Below are positions 44,888 through 55,818 of a stretch of 64,000 nucleotides of DNA, piece after piece. A model generated the notes under the pieces. It saw only the letters and a list, made by a program, of their open reading frames with translations, made no database searches and had not been told where the DNA came from. This stretch comes from an uncultured Pelagibacteraceae bacterium (GTDB lineage Bacteria > Pseudomonadota > Alphaproteobacteria > Pelagibacterales > Pelagibacteraceae): contig CACEIY010000001.1 in NCBI GenBank assembly GCA_902559635.1, positions 1-64,000 on the forward strand, written 5' to 3'. A program made the translations under genes and the position numbers. Numbering within the stretch: position 1 is the stretch's first letter; each line of letters starts with the position of its first letter.

Positions 44888-46709
44888 TATTGGAAAAGAA
44901 ATAATTAAAAAAGAACTCACACTAATTCCTAAACTCCCTGGAGTTTATAAAATGCTTAATGATAAAGGAGAAATTCTTTATGTTGGCAAAGCAAAAAATT
45001 TACCAAATAGACTTAAAAATTATATAGCTGAAAAAAATCATATTATCAGAACTGAAAGAATGTTGTCTCAAACAAGAAAATTAGAGATCACAACCACATC
45101 AAATGAAAGTGAAGCTTTACTTCTAGAAGCAAATTTAATTAAAAAACACAAACCTAAATTTAATATTCTTTTAAGGGATGATAAATCTTTTCCATTTATC
45201 TATATTGGTAATAACGACAAATGGCCACAAATTAAAAGACATCGTGGAAAAAAAACAAATGAAGGTTTTTATTTTGGTCCTTTTGCTTCTGCTGGATCAG
45301 CTAATTGGACAATAAAAATGATTCAAAAGATTTTTCACTTAAGAGTTTGCGATGATACAGTTTTCAAAAATAGAGAACGACCATGTATTCTATACCAAAT
45401 TAAAAGATGCTCTGGACCTTGCGTTGGATATATTAAACAAGAGGAATATAAAAAATCAGTACTTGATGCAATTGAATTTGTATCAGGCAAATCAAGAAAA
45501 ATTCAAAAAAGTTTATCAAACCAAATGGAAAAAGCTAGTGAAGATTTAGACTTCGAAAAAGCTTTGATTTTGAGAGACAGAATAAAATCTTTAAATATTA
45601 TTCAATCTTCTCAAAGAATTAATGAAGCTAACTTAATAGAAGCTGATGTAATTGCGGGATATAAAGAATCTGGTAGGACTTGTATTCAAGTTTTTTTTTA
45701 CAGATCTAAACAAAATTGGGGTAACCAAGCTTTTTTTCCAAAACATGATCCAGATGAAAAATTAAATAATATTATTAATTCATTTATTTCTCAATTTTAT
45801 GAAAATAAAAATGTACCTTCATCAATAATTTTGTCTGAGGATATTAAAGAAAAAGTTTTAATAGAAAAAACTCTTACTCAAAAAGAAAAAAAACAAATTA
45901 TCATTTCAGTTGCAAAAAAAGGATCAAAGTTAAAAGTAATTAATCAAGCAATTAAAAATGCTAAAGATAGCCTAAATAGAAAAATTTATGAAAGTCAAAA
46001 TAATAGAGAATTGTTTGACGCTGTAGCACATAAATTTAAATTAGAGACAAGTATTAATTTAATTGAAGTTTATGACAACAGCCACATTCAAGGAACTAAT
46101 AGTGTTGGAGCTTTAATTGCATATGGAGACGAGGGATTTATAAAAAAAAGATATAGAAAATTTAATATAAAAAATAAACAGAATGAACAAGATGATTATG
46201 GAATGATGCGGGAAGTACTAAATAGAAGATTTAAAAGAGCTGTCCAAGGGAAAGATAATTATTTATCTTTTCCAGATCTAGTCATTGTAGATGGTGGCAA
46301 AGGACAATATTCAGTAGCAAGAGAAACTTTAAATGAACTGGGACTTCACGATATTCCAATCATAGCGATAGCTAAAGGGAAATTTAGAAATAGTGGAAAT
46401 GAAACTTTTTTTTACAATGGAAAAGAATTTAAATTTGCAAAAAATGATCCTACCCTTTTCTTTCTCCAAAGAATTCGAGATGAATCTCATCGTTTTGCAA
46501 TTAGTGCTCACAGAGCTAAAAGAAAAAAAGGAATAAGTAAATCTTTACTTGATCAAATAGAAGGCATTGGTTCGATTAGGAAAAGAGCTCTTTTAAACCA
46601 TTTTGGATCGGCTAGAGCAGTTGAATCTGCCAGTTTAGATGAAATTAAATCAGTAAAAGGTGTAGAAGAAATAGTTGCGAAAAAGATATATAATTATTTT
46701 CATGAATAA
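44844..46709 (+). CDS. uvrC: Excinuclease ABC subunit C
   Basis: [32 protein letters not shown] domain, [24 protein letters not shown], HhH; probable start near 44874. Confidence 0.96.
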   Translation: MVFKLPKREVMISSDIGKEIIKKELTLIPKLPGVYKMLNDKGEILYVGKAKNLPNRLKNYIAEKNHIIRTERMLSQTRKLEITTTSNESEALLLEANLIKKHKPKFNILLRDDKSFPFIYIGNNDKWPQIKRHRGKKTNEGFYFGPFASAGSANWTIKMIQKIFHLRVCDDTVFKNRERPCILYQIKRCSGPCVGYIKQEEYKKSVLDAIEFVSGKSRKIQKSLSNQMEKASEDLDFEKALILRDRIKSLNIIQSSQRINEANLIEADVIAGYKESGRTCIQVFFYRSKQNWGNQAFFPKHDPDEKLNNIINSFISQFYENKNVPSSIILSEDIKEKVLIEKTLTQKEKKQIIISVAKKGSKLKVINQAIKNAKDSLNRKIYESQNNRELFDAVAHKFKLETSINLIEVYDNSHIQGTNSVGALIAYGDEGFIKKRYRKFNIKNKQNEQDDYGMMREVLNRRFKRAVQGKDNYLSFPDLVIVDGGKGQYSVARETLNELGLHDIPIIAIAKGKFRNSGNETFFYNGKEFKFAKNDPTLFFLQRIRDESHRFAISAHRAKRKKGISKSLLDQIEGIGSIRKRALLNHFGSARAVESASLDEIKSVKGVEEIVAKKIYNYFHE

Positions 46710-46715
46710 AAAATA

Positions 46716-47300
46716 ATGCTCAAAAAAATACCAAACATATTAACTATAGGGAGAATTATAATTGTTCCTTTTTTTGTATTAGCATTTTATTTACCAGGTT
46801 TTTATGGAGATTTAACTGCGCTAATCCTTTTTATAGTCGCTTCATTTACAGATTTTTTAGATGGAATGCTAGCAAGAGTTCTGGGAGAAGAGTCTAAACT
46901 TGGAGAGCTTTTAGATCCTATTGCAGATAAAATTATTGTTGCTGCTGCTCTTATTCTTTTAGTTATGGATGGAACTATTAGACATTATGAAGTAATTGCA
47001 GCAATAATTATTTTAACAAGAGAAATTTTAATATCTGGATTAAGAGAGTTTCTTGCTAAGGGAAAAATAAAAATGCCAGTATCTAATCTAGCTAAACTTA
47101 AAACTGTTTTGCAGATGGTGTCTATAGGTTTATTACTATCTGGGGATACAGGAAATAAGATAATAAATTTTCAAGACTATAATGCTCAAACTATAGGAAT
47201 ATTTTTACTATGGTTATCAGCAATATTAACCCTTTATACTGGTTATGATTACATGCGAAAGGGAATAGATCATGCTATTTCAGAGGATAATAAAAATTAA
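46716..47300 (+). CDS. pgsA: CDP-diacylglycerol--glycerol-3-phosphate 3-phosphatidyltransferase
   Basis: PNILTIGRI, DFLDGMLARVLGEESKLGELLDPIADK CDP-alcohol phosphotransferase motif. Confidence 0.95.
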   Translation: MLKKIPNILTIGRIIIVPFFVLAFYLPGFYGDLTALILFIVASFTDFLDGMLARVLGEESKLGELLDPIADKIIVAAALILLVMDGTIRHYEVIAAIIILTREILISGLREFLAKGKIKMPVSNLAKLKTVLQMVSIGLLLSGDTGNKIINFQDYNAQTIGIFLLWLSAILTLYTGYDYMRKGIDHAISEDNKN

Positions 47301-48178
47301 GCTGCTTTTTTCTTTCTAACTAAAGCTTGATAGCTTTCATTTAAATTAATAATCGTATCACAAACTTTATAATGATTATCTGCAATACATGCAACTGGAG
47401 TAACTTCTGCTGCTGTGCCAGTTAAAAAACAACCAACAAAATTTGATAATTCTGTGGGTTTGATTTTTCTCTCATGAACTTTTATTTTTTTAGATTTTGC
47501 AATTTCAATTACTGTTCTTCTGGTAATCCCATCTAAAAATGAATCTGGTATTGGTGTGTGAATTTCGCCCTTCTGATCTTTAAAAAAAACATTAGCACCA
47601 GTTGCCTCTGCAACATTACCTTCATGATCTAGCATCAAAGAATCTGTGTATCCTTGTTTTTCTGCTTCATGTTTGGAAAGTGTACAAATCATATATAGCC
47701 CAGAAGCTTTAGTATCCCAGGGTATAGTATTTGGAGCTGGTCTCCTCCAATTAGAAATATTTAATTTTATTCCTTCAATTTTTAATTTTGGATCAAAATA
47801 AGATCCCCATTCCCAGGCTGCAATTGCTACATGAATTTTTGTTTGTTGTGCTGATATAGCCATCATTTCACTTCCTCTCCAAGCTACAGGTCTAACATAT
47901 CCATTTTCAACTTTTTGAGTTGAAATAATTTTATTACTCGCAATATTAATTTGATCTTCAGTATATGGAATTTCAAAACCCATTCTTTTGGCAGAATAAA
48001 AAAACCTTGAAGTATGTTCTTCTAATTTAAATATTGAGCCATCATATACTCGCTCTCCCTCAAAAACACAGCTAGCATAATGCAATCCATGGCTCAAAAC
48101 ATGAAGTTTTACATTAGACCAATCTACTAATTCGCCATTGTACCATATTTTGCCAGATCTTTTATCGTAAGGTATCAT
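47297..48178 (-). CDS. ilvE: Branched-chain amino acid aminotransferase
   Basis: HGLHYASCVFEGERVY, EATGANVFF, GTAAEVTPV. Confidence 0.93.
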   Translation of the reverse strand: MIPYDKRSGKIWYNGELVDWSNVKLHVLSHGLHYASCVFEGERVYDGSIFKLEEHTSRFFYSAKRMGFEIPYTEDQINIASNKIISTQKVENGYVRPVAWRGSEMMAISAQQTKIHVAIAAWEWGSYFDPKLKIEGIKLNISNWRRPAPNTIPWDTKASGLYMICTLSKHEAEKQGYTDSLMLDHEGNVAEATGANVFFKDQKGEIHTPIPDSFLDGITRRTVIEIAKSKKIKVHERKIKPTELSNFVGCFLTGTAAEVTPVACIADNHYKVCDTIINLNESYQALVRKKKAA

Positions 48179-48247
48179 TTATGAAAAATAAAAATATTAC
48201 TAAAAAATATCTTTGTATCTATAATATGTCAATATAACTTACCAATA

Positions 48248-48685
48248 ATGAAAGAGCTTCTTTATCTCAAAGACGAACAACTTATGGATTTGATAGAAAA
48301 ACTTTTTGTAAGTTATCGAGAAATTTTTGCAGACTCTAGAAAGGTTTTAGACAAATATTCTATTGGATTAGCCCATAATAAAGTAATTCATTTATTATCA
48401 ATGTATGAAGGTATATCTATTTCTGAATTGCTCAAAAGACTTAAGGTTACTAAGCAGAGTTTAAATAGAATTCTAAAAGACTTAATTAAGCTAGAGGCTA
48501 TAGATTTTAAAAAAGATAAACAAGATACAAGAGTTAAACATGTATTTTTAAGTAAAAAGGGTGAAGAAATTTTTAATGAAATTTTTACAATTCAAAAAAA
48601 GAGGATCTATAATGCATTGTTAAATTCAAAATCTGATGAAGTTTTAAATTTTGATAATGTATTAAGTAAAATAATTAATGGATAA
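48248..48685 (+). CDS. petP: MarR-family transcriptional regulator (PetP-like)
   Basis: Winged helix with VTKQSLNRILKDL; followed by PetR-like response regulator and divergent from ilvE. Confidence 0.75.
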   Translation: MKELLYLKDEQLMDLIEKLFVSYREIFADSRKVLDKYSIGLAHNKVIHLLSMYEGISISELLKRLKVTKQSLNRILKDLIKLEAIDFKKDKQDTRVKHVFLSKKGEEIFNEIFTIQKKRIYNALLNSKSDEVLNFDNVLSKIING

Positions 48686-49355
48686 CTTTTTAGCTCATAT
48701 TTTAGTAGTTGATGATGATGAGGGAATCAGATCACTAGTAAAAAAATATCTAAGTGAAAATAAATATATGGTTAATACTGCTGAAAGTGCAGAAGATGCC
48801 TATAAAAAAATTCAAATCATTAATTTTGATCTAATAATTTTAGATATCATGATGTCTGGAAAAAGTGGATTAGAGTTTATACAAGAAAATAAAAAAAAAC
48901 TTGATACACCCATTATTTTATTAACTGCTAAAGGACAGGCCAATGAAAGAGTTGAGGGACTAGAGTTAGGAGCTGATGATTATTTAGCAAAACCTTTTGA
49001 ACCAAAAGAGCTTATTTTGAGAATTAAAAATATTTTGTCTAAAACAAAAAAAAATGATTTAAAAAGAGTTATAGAATTTGAAAATATTAAAATTGATCTC
49101 AATAGACAACTAATTTTTAAAAACAACCTTGAGCATAAGATTAATAATACAGAAAAAATAATATTAGAAAAAATGATAAATAATCCTGGAAAAATATTCG
49201 AACGAATGGAAATTGGAAAACTAATCGATTTAAACAAAGAAAGATCGATTGATGTGATTATAACAAGACTTAGAAAAAAAATTGAATTAAATCCTAAAAA
49301 CCCAAAATTTCTTCAAACTATAAGAGGAGCTGGTTATGTTTTATGGATTGAATAA
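48678..49355 (+). CDS. petR: OmpR-family response regulator (PetR-like)
   Basis: AHILVVDDDEGIRSLVKKYL, LDIMMSGKSG, K in LLTAKGQ, trans_reg_C winged helix. Confidence 0.82.
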   Translation: MDNFLAHILVVDDDEGIRSLVKKYLSENKYMVNTAESAEDAYKKIQIINFDLIILDIMMSGKSGLEFIQENKKKLDTPIILLTAKGQANERVEGLELGADDYLAKPFEPKELILRIKNILSKTKKNDLKRVIEFENIKIDLNRQLIFKNNLEHKINNTEKIILEKMINNPGKIFERMEIGKLIDLNKERSIDVIITRLRKKIELNPKNPKFLQTIRGAGYVLWIE

Positions 49356-50655
49356 ATTAATAAAAAATTTATTACCTAAAAGATTATTCTATCGAGCATT
49401 ATTAATTGTTGCAGTACCTGTCATTGTATTACAATTGGTTATAACAATAGTTTTTTTTGATAGCCTTTGGATAAAAACTAACAAAGGAATGACTAGAGCT
49501 TTGGTAAATGAGGTTAAAACTTTTATAGAAGCCTATAATAATGATGAATATGACAAAAATGAAATTACAAACTTATTTTCAATATACCAAGATTTAATCA
49601 TTGAATATGTTGAAGATGAAAATTTTAATTTCAATTTCGATGAAAGATGGTTTAGTCCAATTGATAGAACTTTAAGAAGAGAATTAAAATCTAGATTCAA
49701 ATCAGAAGAATTTTGGTTCAATACAAAAAATTATAAAGAATTAATTGATTTAAGAGTTAAATATAAATCTGGATACTTTAAATTTTTAGTTCCAAAAGAC
49801 AGGGTCTCAAGTTCTTCTGCGAGATTATTTGGTTTATGGATTACTGTACCTGCATTAATTATGGTTTTTATATCTTTAATATTTTTAAAAAATCAAACTA
49901 GACCAATTACTACTTTAGCAAGAGCAGCCGAAAGATTTGGCAAAGGTGAAGAAATAGAAGAATTTAAACCTTCTGGAGCTGCTGAAATCAGACAAGCAGG
50001 ATTGGAATTTGACAAAATGAGAAAAAGAATTAATCGACACCTAAACCAAAGATCTGAAATGTTATCAGGAATAAGTCATGATCTCAGAACGCCATTAACC
50101 AGAATGAAATTACAAACTGCATTCATTAAAGATAAAAATATTTCTCACAAATTAACAGAGGATATTAATGAAATGGAAAAAATGCTTAATGAATATCTTC
50201 AATTTACTAATTTATCTTATAAAGAAAAAGATGAATTATTTAATCTAAGTCAACTAATAGATGAAATAATTGAAAAATATGACAACAAAAACATTTCAAA
50301 AAATTTATCTCCAAGAGTTTATTTAAATGGAAGAAAAAATTTAATAAAAAGATGTATTAATAATTTGATTGATAATTCAATTAAATATGCAAATAAGGTT
50401 AATATTGAGCTATCCAAAAAAAATACAAATTTATTTATAAAAATAGAAGATGATGGTCCAGGTATACCTGAAGAGGAATATGATAATGTTTTTAAACCAT
50501 TTTATAAAATTGATAAAAGTAGAGCAGATTCTAAATCAAGCGTAGGACTTGGTTTATCAATAGCTTCTGATATTATCCGTTCTCATGGAGGAAATATTAA
50601 ACTAGAAAAATCTTCTTTAAATGGTTTGGGTGTTAAGATCTTTTTGCCCGTTTAG
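49336..50655 (+). CDS. EnvZ-like sensor histidine kinase
   Basis: TM, HAMP, SGISHDLRTPLTRMKLQ (H-box), NLIDNSIKYAN, DDGPGIP, GLGLSI. Confidence 0.92.
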   Translation: MFYGLNKLIKNLLPKRLFYRALLIVAVPVIVLQLVITIVFFDSLWIKTNKGMTRALVNEVKTFIEAYNNDEYDKNEITNLFSIYQDLIIEYVEDENFNFNFDERWFSPIDRTLRRELKSRFKSEEFWFNTKNYKELIDLRVKYKSGYFKFLVPKDRVSSSSARLFGLWITVPALIMVFISLIFLKNQTRPITTLARAAERFGKGEEIEEFKPSGAAEIRQAGLEFDKMRKRINRHLNQRSEMLSGISHDLRTPLTRMKLQTAFIKDKNISHKLTEDINEMEKMLNEYLQFTNLSYKEKDELFNLSQLIDEIIEKYDNKNISKNLSPRVYLNGRKNLIKRCINNLIDNSIKYANKVNIELSKKNTNLFIKIEDDGPGIPEEEYDNVFKPFYKIDKSRADSKSSVGLGLSIASDIIRSHGGNIKLEKSSLNGLGVKIFLPV

Positions 50656-50884
50656 TTGATTTCTTTTTTTGAGAATTGAGTTTTTCAATTCTTTTTTCTA
50701 AATTCTCTACCCTTTTTGATAAAACTTCATATTCCTCTTTACTAGTTAGCTTCATTTTAAAGACAATTTCATCTCTTTTTGATTTTAATATGGTAATTAA
50801 TTCATTTTTTAAATCTTTTGAGGAAATTAAACCTTGTTCAAATAATTTTGTAAATTTATCGAATATAAACTTAGAATTTTTCAT
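50633..50884 (-). CDS. ubiK: UbiK/BMFP-like accessory factor (membrane fusogenic activity family)
   Basis: 83-aa coiled-coil: EYEVLSKRVENLEKRIEKLNSQKKK after an amphipathic N-terminus. Confidence 0.6.
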   Translation of the reverse strand: MKNSKFIFDKFTKLFEQGLISSKDLKNELITILKSKRDEIVFKMKLTSKEEYEVLSKRVENLEKRIEKLNSQKKKSTKRAKRS

Positions 50885-50934
50885 ATATTTATTTTATTAC
50901 ATAATATACTTATATCTTATTATTATTATTTATA

Positions 50935-51717
50935 ATGTTCATTAATAATTTTGACCCAGTCGCTATAGAAATTTTTTCTCTAGAAATTCGATGGTACTCT
51001 CTATCATATATTGCTGGTATTTTAATAGGTTGGTTATTAGCTAAAAATTTATTCATCAAAGATAAAAGTATAAAAGATAAAATTGATGACTACATTACAT
51101 ACTTAATAGTTGGATTAATTTTAGGAGGAAGAATTGGTTATATTTTATTCTATAACCTAAACTATTATCTAGAAAACATATTAGATATGTTTAAAATTTG
51201 GCAAGGTGGAATGTCTTTTCATGGAGGACTAATCGGAATTATAATTGCAAGTTATCTATTTTCTAAAAAATATAAAGATAATGCTTTCAGATATTTAGAT
51301 ATAATTGCTTTAGTTGCGCCTATAGGTATTTTTTTTGGGAGGATAGCAAATTTTATAAATTCTGAATTATATGGACATGAAACCTATGTGCCATGGGCAG
51401 TTCAGTTTGTTCGGGTAGATAGTTTATATAGACACCCCTCACAACTTTACGAAGCGGCACTAGAAGGCCTATTGTTATTTATAATTTTATTATATTTTTG
51501 GAATAAAAATTATTTAGAAAAAACAGGTAAACTTTCAGGTCTTTTTTTAATTTTTTATTCTTTTTTTAGGTTCATAGTTGAATTTTTTAGAGTTCCAGAT
51601 GAACAATTAGGATATCTAATATTCAATTTAACAATAGGCCAAGTCATTAGCTTAATATTTTTTATACTTGGTATAGTCTTAATATTTATTAAAAATGCCC
51701 CTCAAAAAAAATCATAA
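50935..51717 (+). CDS. lgt: Prolipoprotein diacylglyceryl transferase
   Basis: IRWYSLSYIAGI, GGRIGYILFYN, GGMSFHGGLIG, GRIANFINSELYG, RHPSQLYEA. Confidence 0.96.
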   Translation: MFINNFDPVAIEIFSLEIRWYSLSYIAGILIGWLLAKNLFIKDKSIKDKIDDYITYLIVGLILGGRIGYILFYNLNYYLENILDMFKIWQGGMSFHGGLIGIIIASYLFSKKYKDNAFRYLDIIALVAPIGIFFGRIANFINSELYGHETYVPWAVQFVRVDSLYRHPSQLYEAALEGLLLFIILLYFWNKNYLEKTGKLSGLFLIFYSFFRFIVEFFRVPDEQLGYLIFNLTIGQVISLIFFILGIVLIFIKNAPQKKS

Positions 51718-52741
51718 ATTATCTTTAGATAAATTTATTAATTATGCACTTTATGACAAAAGAAAAGGCTACTATATGAAAAAAAATCCTTTTGGAAATG
51801 ATGGAGATTTTACAACTGCACCAAACATTTCAAGATTATTTTCTGAAATGATAGCTATATGGACTATAAGTTATTGGCAAAATCTAGGTTCTCCTAAAAA
51901 ATTTAATATAATTGAACTAGGTGCTGGAAATGGTGAAATGATGAAAATCATGATTGAAAGTTTTAAAAAATTTCCATTTTTTTTCACTAATTGTAATATT
52001 TATATTTATGAGATCAGCTCAAAATTGATTAAAATTCAAAAAAATAAAATTAAAGAAAAAAATGTTAAATGGGTTAAAAATTTTGACAAATTAAAAAATT
52101 CAACTTGTTTGTTTCTTGCTAATGAATTTTTCGATTCAATACCAATAAAACAATTTATTAAGGAGAAAAATAATTGGTTTGAAAAATATGTTTTTTTTAC
52201 AAATGAGAATAAAGCAAAGTTTATTAAAAAAAAAATTAAGATTCAATCTCTAGAAAAAAAATTAAAATTTAATATTTCAAATCGACATAATTTTTTTGAA
52301 TATTCTCCTCTAGGAGTGCAATATCTAAAAAATATTATTAAAATAATTCAAAAAAAAAATGGTGGTTTGTTAATTCTTGATTATGGATATGATAATGAAT
52401 TGACAAAAAATACATTACAAGCCATATACAACAAAAAATACTCAAACATTTTAGAAAATATAGGTAATTCAGATATAACTTATAATATAAATTTTAATTT
52501 ATTTAGAAAAATTGCTCAAAATTTTAATCAAATAGCTATAAATTTTTCAACTCAAAAAAAATTTTTAACTGAAATTGGTATAAAACAAAGAGCTGAGATT
52601 ATTAGTAAAAACAAAACTTTTAAAGAAAAAGCTGATATTTACTATCGACTTAAAAGACTTATAGATGAAAAAGAAATGGGAAATTTATTTAAAGTAATGT
52701 TAATAAACAAACTTAATAATAATTTTCAAATAGGATTTTAA
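51695..52741 (+). CDS. SAM-dependent methyltransferase, MidA/NDUFAF7 family
   Basis: GDFTTAPNISRLFSEMIA, IELGAGNGEMM, NEFFDSIPIKQF, DYGYD. Confidence 0.9.
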   Translation: MPLKKNHKLSLDKFINYALYDKRKGYYMKKNPFGNDGDFTTAPNISRLFSEMIAIWTISYWQNLGSPKKFNIIELGAGNGEMMKIMIESFKKFPFFFTNCNIYIYEISSKLIKIQKNKIKEKNVKWVKNFDKLKNSTCLFLANEFFDSIPIKQFIKEKNNWFEKYVFFTNENKAKFIKKKIKIQSLEKKLKFNISNRHNFFEYSPLGVQYLKNIIKIIQKKNGGLLILDYGYDNELTKNTLQAIYNKKYSNILENIGNSDITYNINFNLFRKIAQNFNQIAINFSTQKKFLTEIGIKQRAEIISKNKTFKEKADIYYRLKRLIDEKEMGNLFKVMLINKLNNNFQIGF

Positions 52742-52743
52742 AG

Positions 52744-53505
52744 TTGTTTAAATCTAAAAAACTCTCAAAATTACAAAATATAAAGCATGGATTTTTTAAT
52801 AAAAATGGTGGTGTTTCTAAAGGAATATATAAAAGTTTAAATTGTGGTATTGGTTCTAAAGATAATAAAAAAGATGTTAAAAAAAATCTCAAAATTGTAA
52901 AAAATAAAATTTGCAAAAAATCTAAAGAGATTTTTATGGTAAAACAAATTCACAGTAATAAATTTATTTTTATTAATGAAAAATCAAAAATTACCAATAG
53001 AAGTAAAAAAGTGGATGCTATAATTACTAATCAAAAAAATTTTCCTATAGCAATCCTAACTGCAGATTGTGTCCCAATTCTAATTTATGATAATAAAAAA
53101 AATATGATTGCTGCAGTTCATGCTGGATGGAAAGGAGCCTATAATGGTATTATTAAAAATGTTATAAATTTCATGTTTAAACAGGGTTGTAAGTCTATAA
53201 ATACAACTGTTGCAATTGGTCCAAGTATATCTAAGAATAGCTATGAAGTTCAAAAAGACTTTAAAAATAAATTTGTTAAAAAAGACAAAAAAAATATAAA
53301 TTTTTTCAAAGATAGTAATAAAAAAATCTATTTTGATTTACCTAATTATGTAAAAACTCAAGTTAAACTACACAAAATTAAGAATATAGATTTTTTAAAG
53401 AAAGACACTTTTATCAAAAAAAATAATTTTTTTAGTGCAAGACAATCAATAAAGTTTAAACATAATGATTATGGTAGAAATATTTCAATAATTGTGATAA
53501 ATTAA
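52744..53505 (+). CDS. pgeF: PgeF/YfiH-family polyphenol oxidase (multicopper-oxidoreductase-like)
   Basis: HGFFNKNGGVSKGIYKSLN, KQIHSN, TADCVPIL, HAGWKGAYNGI. Confidence 0.92.
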   Translation: MFKSKKLSKLQNIKHGFFNKNGGVSKGIYKSLNCGIGSKDNKKDVKKNLKIVKNKICKKSKEIFMVKQIHSNKFIFINEKSKITNRSKKVDAIITNQKNFPIAILTADCVPILIYDNKKNMIAAVHAGWKGAYNGIIKNVINFMFKQGCKSINTTVAIGPSISKNSYEVQKDFKNKFVKKDKKNINFFKDSNKKIYFDLPNYVKTQVKLHKIKNIDFLKKDTFIKKNNFFSARQSIKFKHNDYGRNISIIVIN

Positions 53506-53514
53506 ATTTTTTTC

Positions 53515-54447
53515 ATGAAATTATTGACTGGAAATAGCAACAAATTATTAAGCAAAAAAATTGCTAAATTTCTAAAATCTAAACTTGTTAACTCTAGTAT
53601 AAGAAAATTTTCTGATGGAGAAATATATGCTGAGATAAATGAAAACATTAGAGGTAATAGCATTTTTATACTTCAATCTATTTCATCTCCGGCAAATGAT
53701 AATTTAATGGAATTATTGCTTTGTATAGATGCCTTAAAAAGATCTTCAGCTAAAAATATAACTGCTGTAATTCCTTATTTTGGATACGCAAGACAAGATA
53801 GAAAAGTTGCACCAAGAACTTCAATATCAGCAAAACTAGTTTCAAATTTAATTACAAAAGCTGGTGCAGATAGAGTTGTAACTGTAGATTTACATGCAGG
53901 TCAAATTCAAGGGTTTTTTGATATACCGGTCGACAACTTATTTTCTACTCCCATTTTTGCAAGACATGCTAAAAAAAAGATAAAAAGTAAAAATATTATT
54001 TGTGTTGCACCAGATGTTGGTGGAACTGAAAGAGCAAGAGCACTAGGAAAAGCTCTAAATGTTGGACTGGCTATTGTTGATAAAAGAAGACCAAAACCAG
54101 GACAGTCTCAAGTTATGAATGTGATAGGAAATGTAAAAAATAAAACATGTATTATAGTAGATGATATCATAGACTCTGGAGGCACTATCGTTAATGCTGC
54201 TAAGGCACTTAGAAATAGGGGCGCTAAGGAGGTTTATGTTTATATTACGCATGGAGTGTTAAGCGGAGAAGCTGTTAAAAAAATCAAAAATTCTTTAATT
54301 AAAAATTTAGTTATTACAGACACTATAGATAATAGTGAAAAAATTAAAAATGTTAAAAATATCGAGGTTTTATCAATTTCAAGCCTAATGGGAGAAGCAA
54401 TTAAAAGAATTTCTAACTCAACTTCAGTCTCAGATTTGTTTAAATAA
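53515..54447 (+). CDS. prs: Ribose-phosphate pyrophosphokinase
   Basis: [51 protein letters not shown]. Confidence 0.97.
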   Translation: MKLLTGNSNKLLSKKIAKFLKSKLVNSSIRKFSDGEIYAEINENIRGNSIFILQSISSPANDNLMELLLCIDALKRSSAKNITAVIPYFGYARQDRKVAPRTSISAKLVSNLITKAGADRVVTVDLHAGQIQGFFDIPVDNLFSTPIFARHAKKKIKSKNIICVAPDVGGTERARALGKALNVGLAIVDKRRPKPGQSQVMNVIGNVKNKTCIIVDDIIDSGGTIVNAAKALRNRGAKEVYVYITHGVLSGEAVKKIKNSLIKNLVITDTIDNSEKIKNVKNIEVLSISSLMGEAIKRISNSTSVSDLFK

Positions 54448-54491
54448 TTAACTTGAGTAATTAAAAACATATGCTAAAAGCCTATGTTTTT

Positions 54492-55217
54492 ATGAATTCA
54501 TTAGAAGCAAACATCAGAAATAATAAAACTAAAGGTGAATTAAATGCCATTAGAAATAATGATGAAGTTCCTGCAATAGTTTATGGGGGTAAAGAGCAGA
54601 ACGAAAAAGTTTCTATATCTAAAAAAATTTTAAAATCATCAATTGATAAAGAAAACTTTTTATCCAGCATCATTACTTTAAAAGTTGATGGTAAAAGCCA
54701 AAATGTTTTACCAAGGGAAGTAATTTATGATGTTTTATCTGATGAACCTATTCATGTTGATTTTTTAAGAATTGTTCCAGGTGTCAAAATTAAAATAGAA
54801 ATTCCAGTTGAATTCATAAATCATGAGACGTCTCCTGGTTTAAAACGTGGTGGTGTATTGAATATTGTAAGAAGAAAAGTTGAACTTAACTGTCCAAGTG
54901 AAAAAATTCCTGAAAAACTAACTATTGATCTTGATGGAGTAGATATAGGTGAAAGCTTTAAAATTTCATCTGTTAAATTAGATCCAGAAGTAGTCCCTAC
55001 TATTCAGGGAAGAGACTTTGTAATCGCTACTTTAGCTGCACCAACTGTTATGAAAGAACCAGAAAAACCGACTGAAGCTGAAGCGGCAGAAGGTGAAGAA
55101 GGAGCTGAAGGTGCAGAAGAAGCAGCAGAGGGAGAAAAACCAGCTACAGAAGGTGACAAAAAAGAAGGTGATGATAAAAAGCCTACTGATAAAAAACCTC
55201 CTGAAGAAAAAAAATAA
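54492..55217 (+). CDS. rplY: Ribosomal protein bL25 (Ctc type, with long charged tail)
   Basis: PAIVYGGKEQNEKVSISKK, HVDFLRIVPGVKIKIEIPVEF, TL5 C-domain; start at MNSLEANIRN more likely than 54471. Confidence 0.92.
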   Translation: MNSLEANIRNNKTKGELNAIRNNDEVPAIVYGGKEQNEKVSISKKILKSSIDKENFLSSIITLKVDGKSQNVLPREVIYDVLSDEPIHVDFLRIVPGVKIKIEIPVEFINHETSPGLKRGGVLNIVRRKVELNCPSEKIPEKLTIDLDGVDIGESFKISSVKLDPEVVPTIQGRDFVIATLAAPTVMKEPEKPTEAEAAEGEEGAEGAEEAAEGEKPATEGDKKEGDDKKPTDKKPPEEKK

Positions 55218-55254
55218 TCAATTAAGTTGAAATTAAAATTCCAATAAAAATCAT

Positions 55255-55818
55255 ATGCTTTTATTTGTAGGTCTTGGCAATCCAACATCCGATAGTGAAA
55301 ATAATCGACATAATATAGGTTTTAAGGTTATTGACTCAATTAATAAAAAATTTGGTTTATCAAAACAAAAACCAAAATTTAAAGGTCTGTTAACAACAGG
55401 CAACATTGAAGATGAAAAAATTTATGCAATCAAACCGTTAACTTTTATGAATAACTCAGGAATATGTATTAGAGAATTATTAGAATATTTTAAAATTGAT
55501 GTAGAAGATGTAATTGTTTTTCATGATGATTTAGATGTCGATTTTGGAAAAATTAAAGCAAAATTTGGTGGTTCAGACGCTGGACATAATGGAATTGCTT
55601 CTATCGACAAATTTATAGGTAAAGATTATTCAAGAGTAAGAGTAGGCATAGGTAAACCAAAAACTAAAATGGAAGTTAGCGATTATGTATTACAAAATTT
55701 TGATGCAGAAGAAACTGCTAGTATTGAAAAAATATTAGAAAATATCACTGACTCAATTTCAATTTTAATAAAAAAGAAATTAGATTTATTTTCTAGTACT
55801 GTTAATAATAAAAAATGA
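55255..55818 (+). CDS. pth: Peptidyl-tRNA hydrolase
   Basis: VGLGNPTSDSENNRHNIGF, KPLTFMNNSG, DLDVDFGKIKAKFGGSDAGHNGI. Confidence 0.97.
   Translation: MLLFVGLGNPTSDSENNRHNIGFKVIDSINKKFGLSKQKPKFKGLLTTGNIEDEKIYAIKPLTFMNNSGICIRELLEYFKIDVEDVIVFHDDLDVDFGKIKAKFGGSDAGHNGIASIDKFIGKDYSRVRVGIGKPKTKMEVSDYVLQNFDAEETASIEKILENITDSISILIKKKLDLFSSTVNNKK

Noticed and set aside
45352-45549. + strand 65-aa ORF inside uvrC
   Set aside because: Out-of-frame shadow of the uvrC coding sequence.
55004-55288. - strand ORF rich in Ser/Ala/Pro
   Set aside because: Antisense shadow of the low-complexity tail of rplY.
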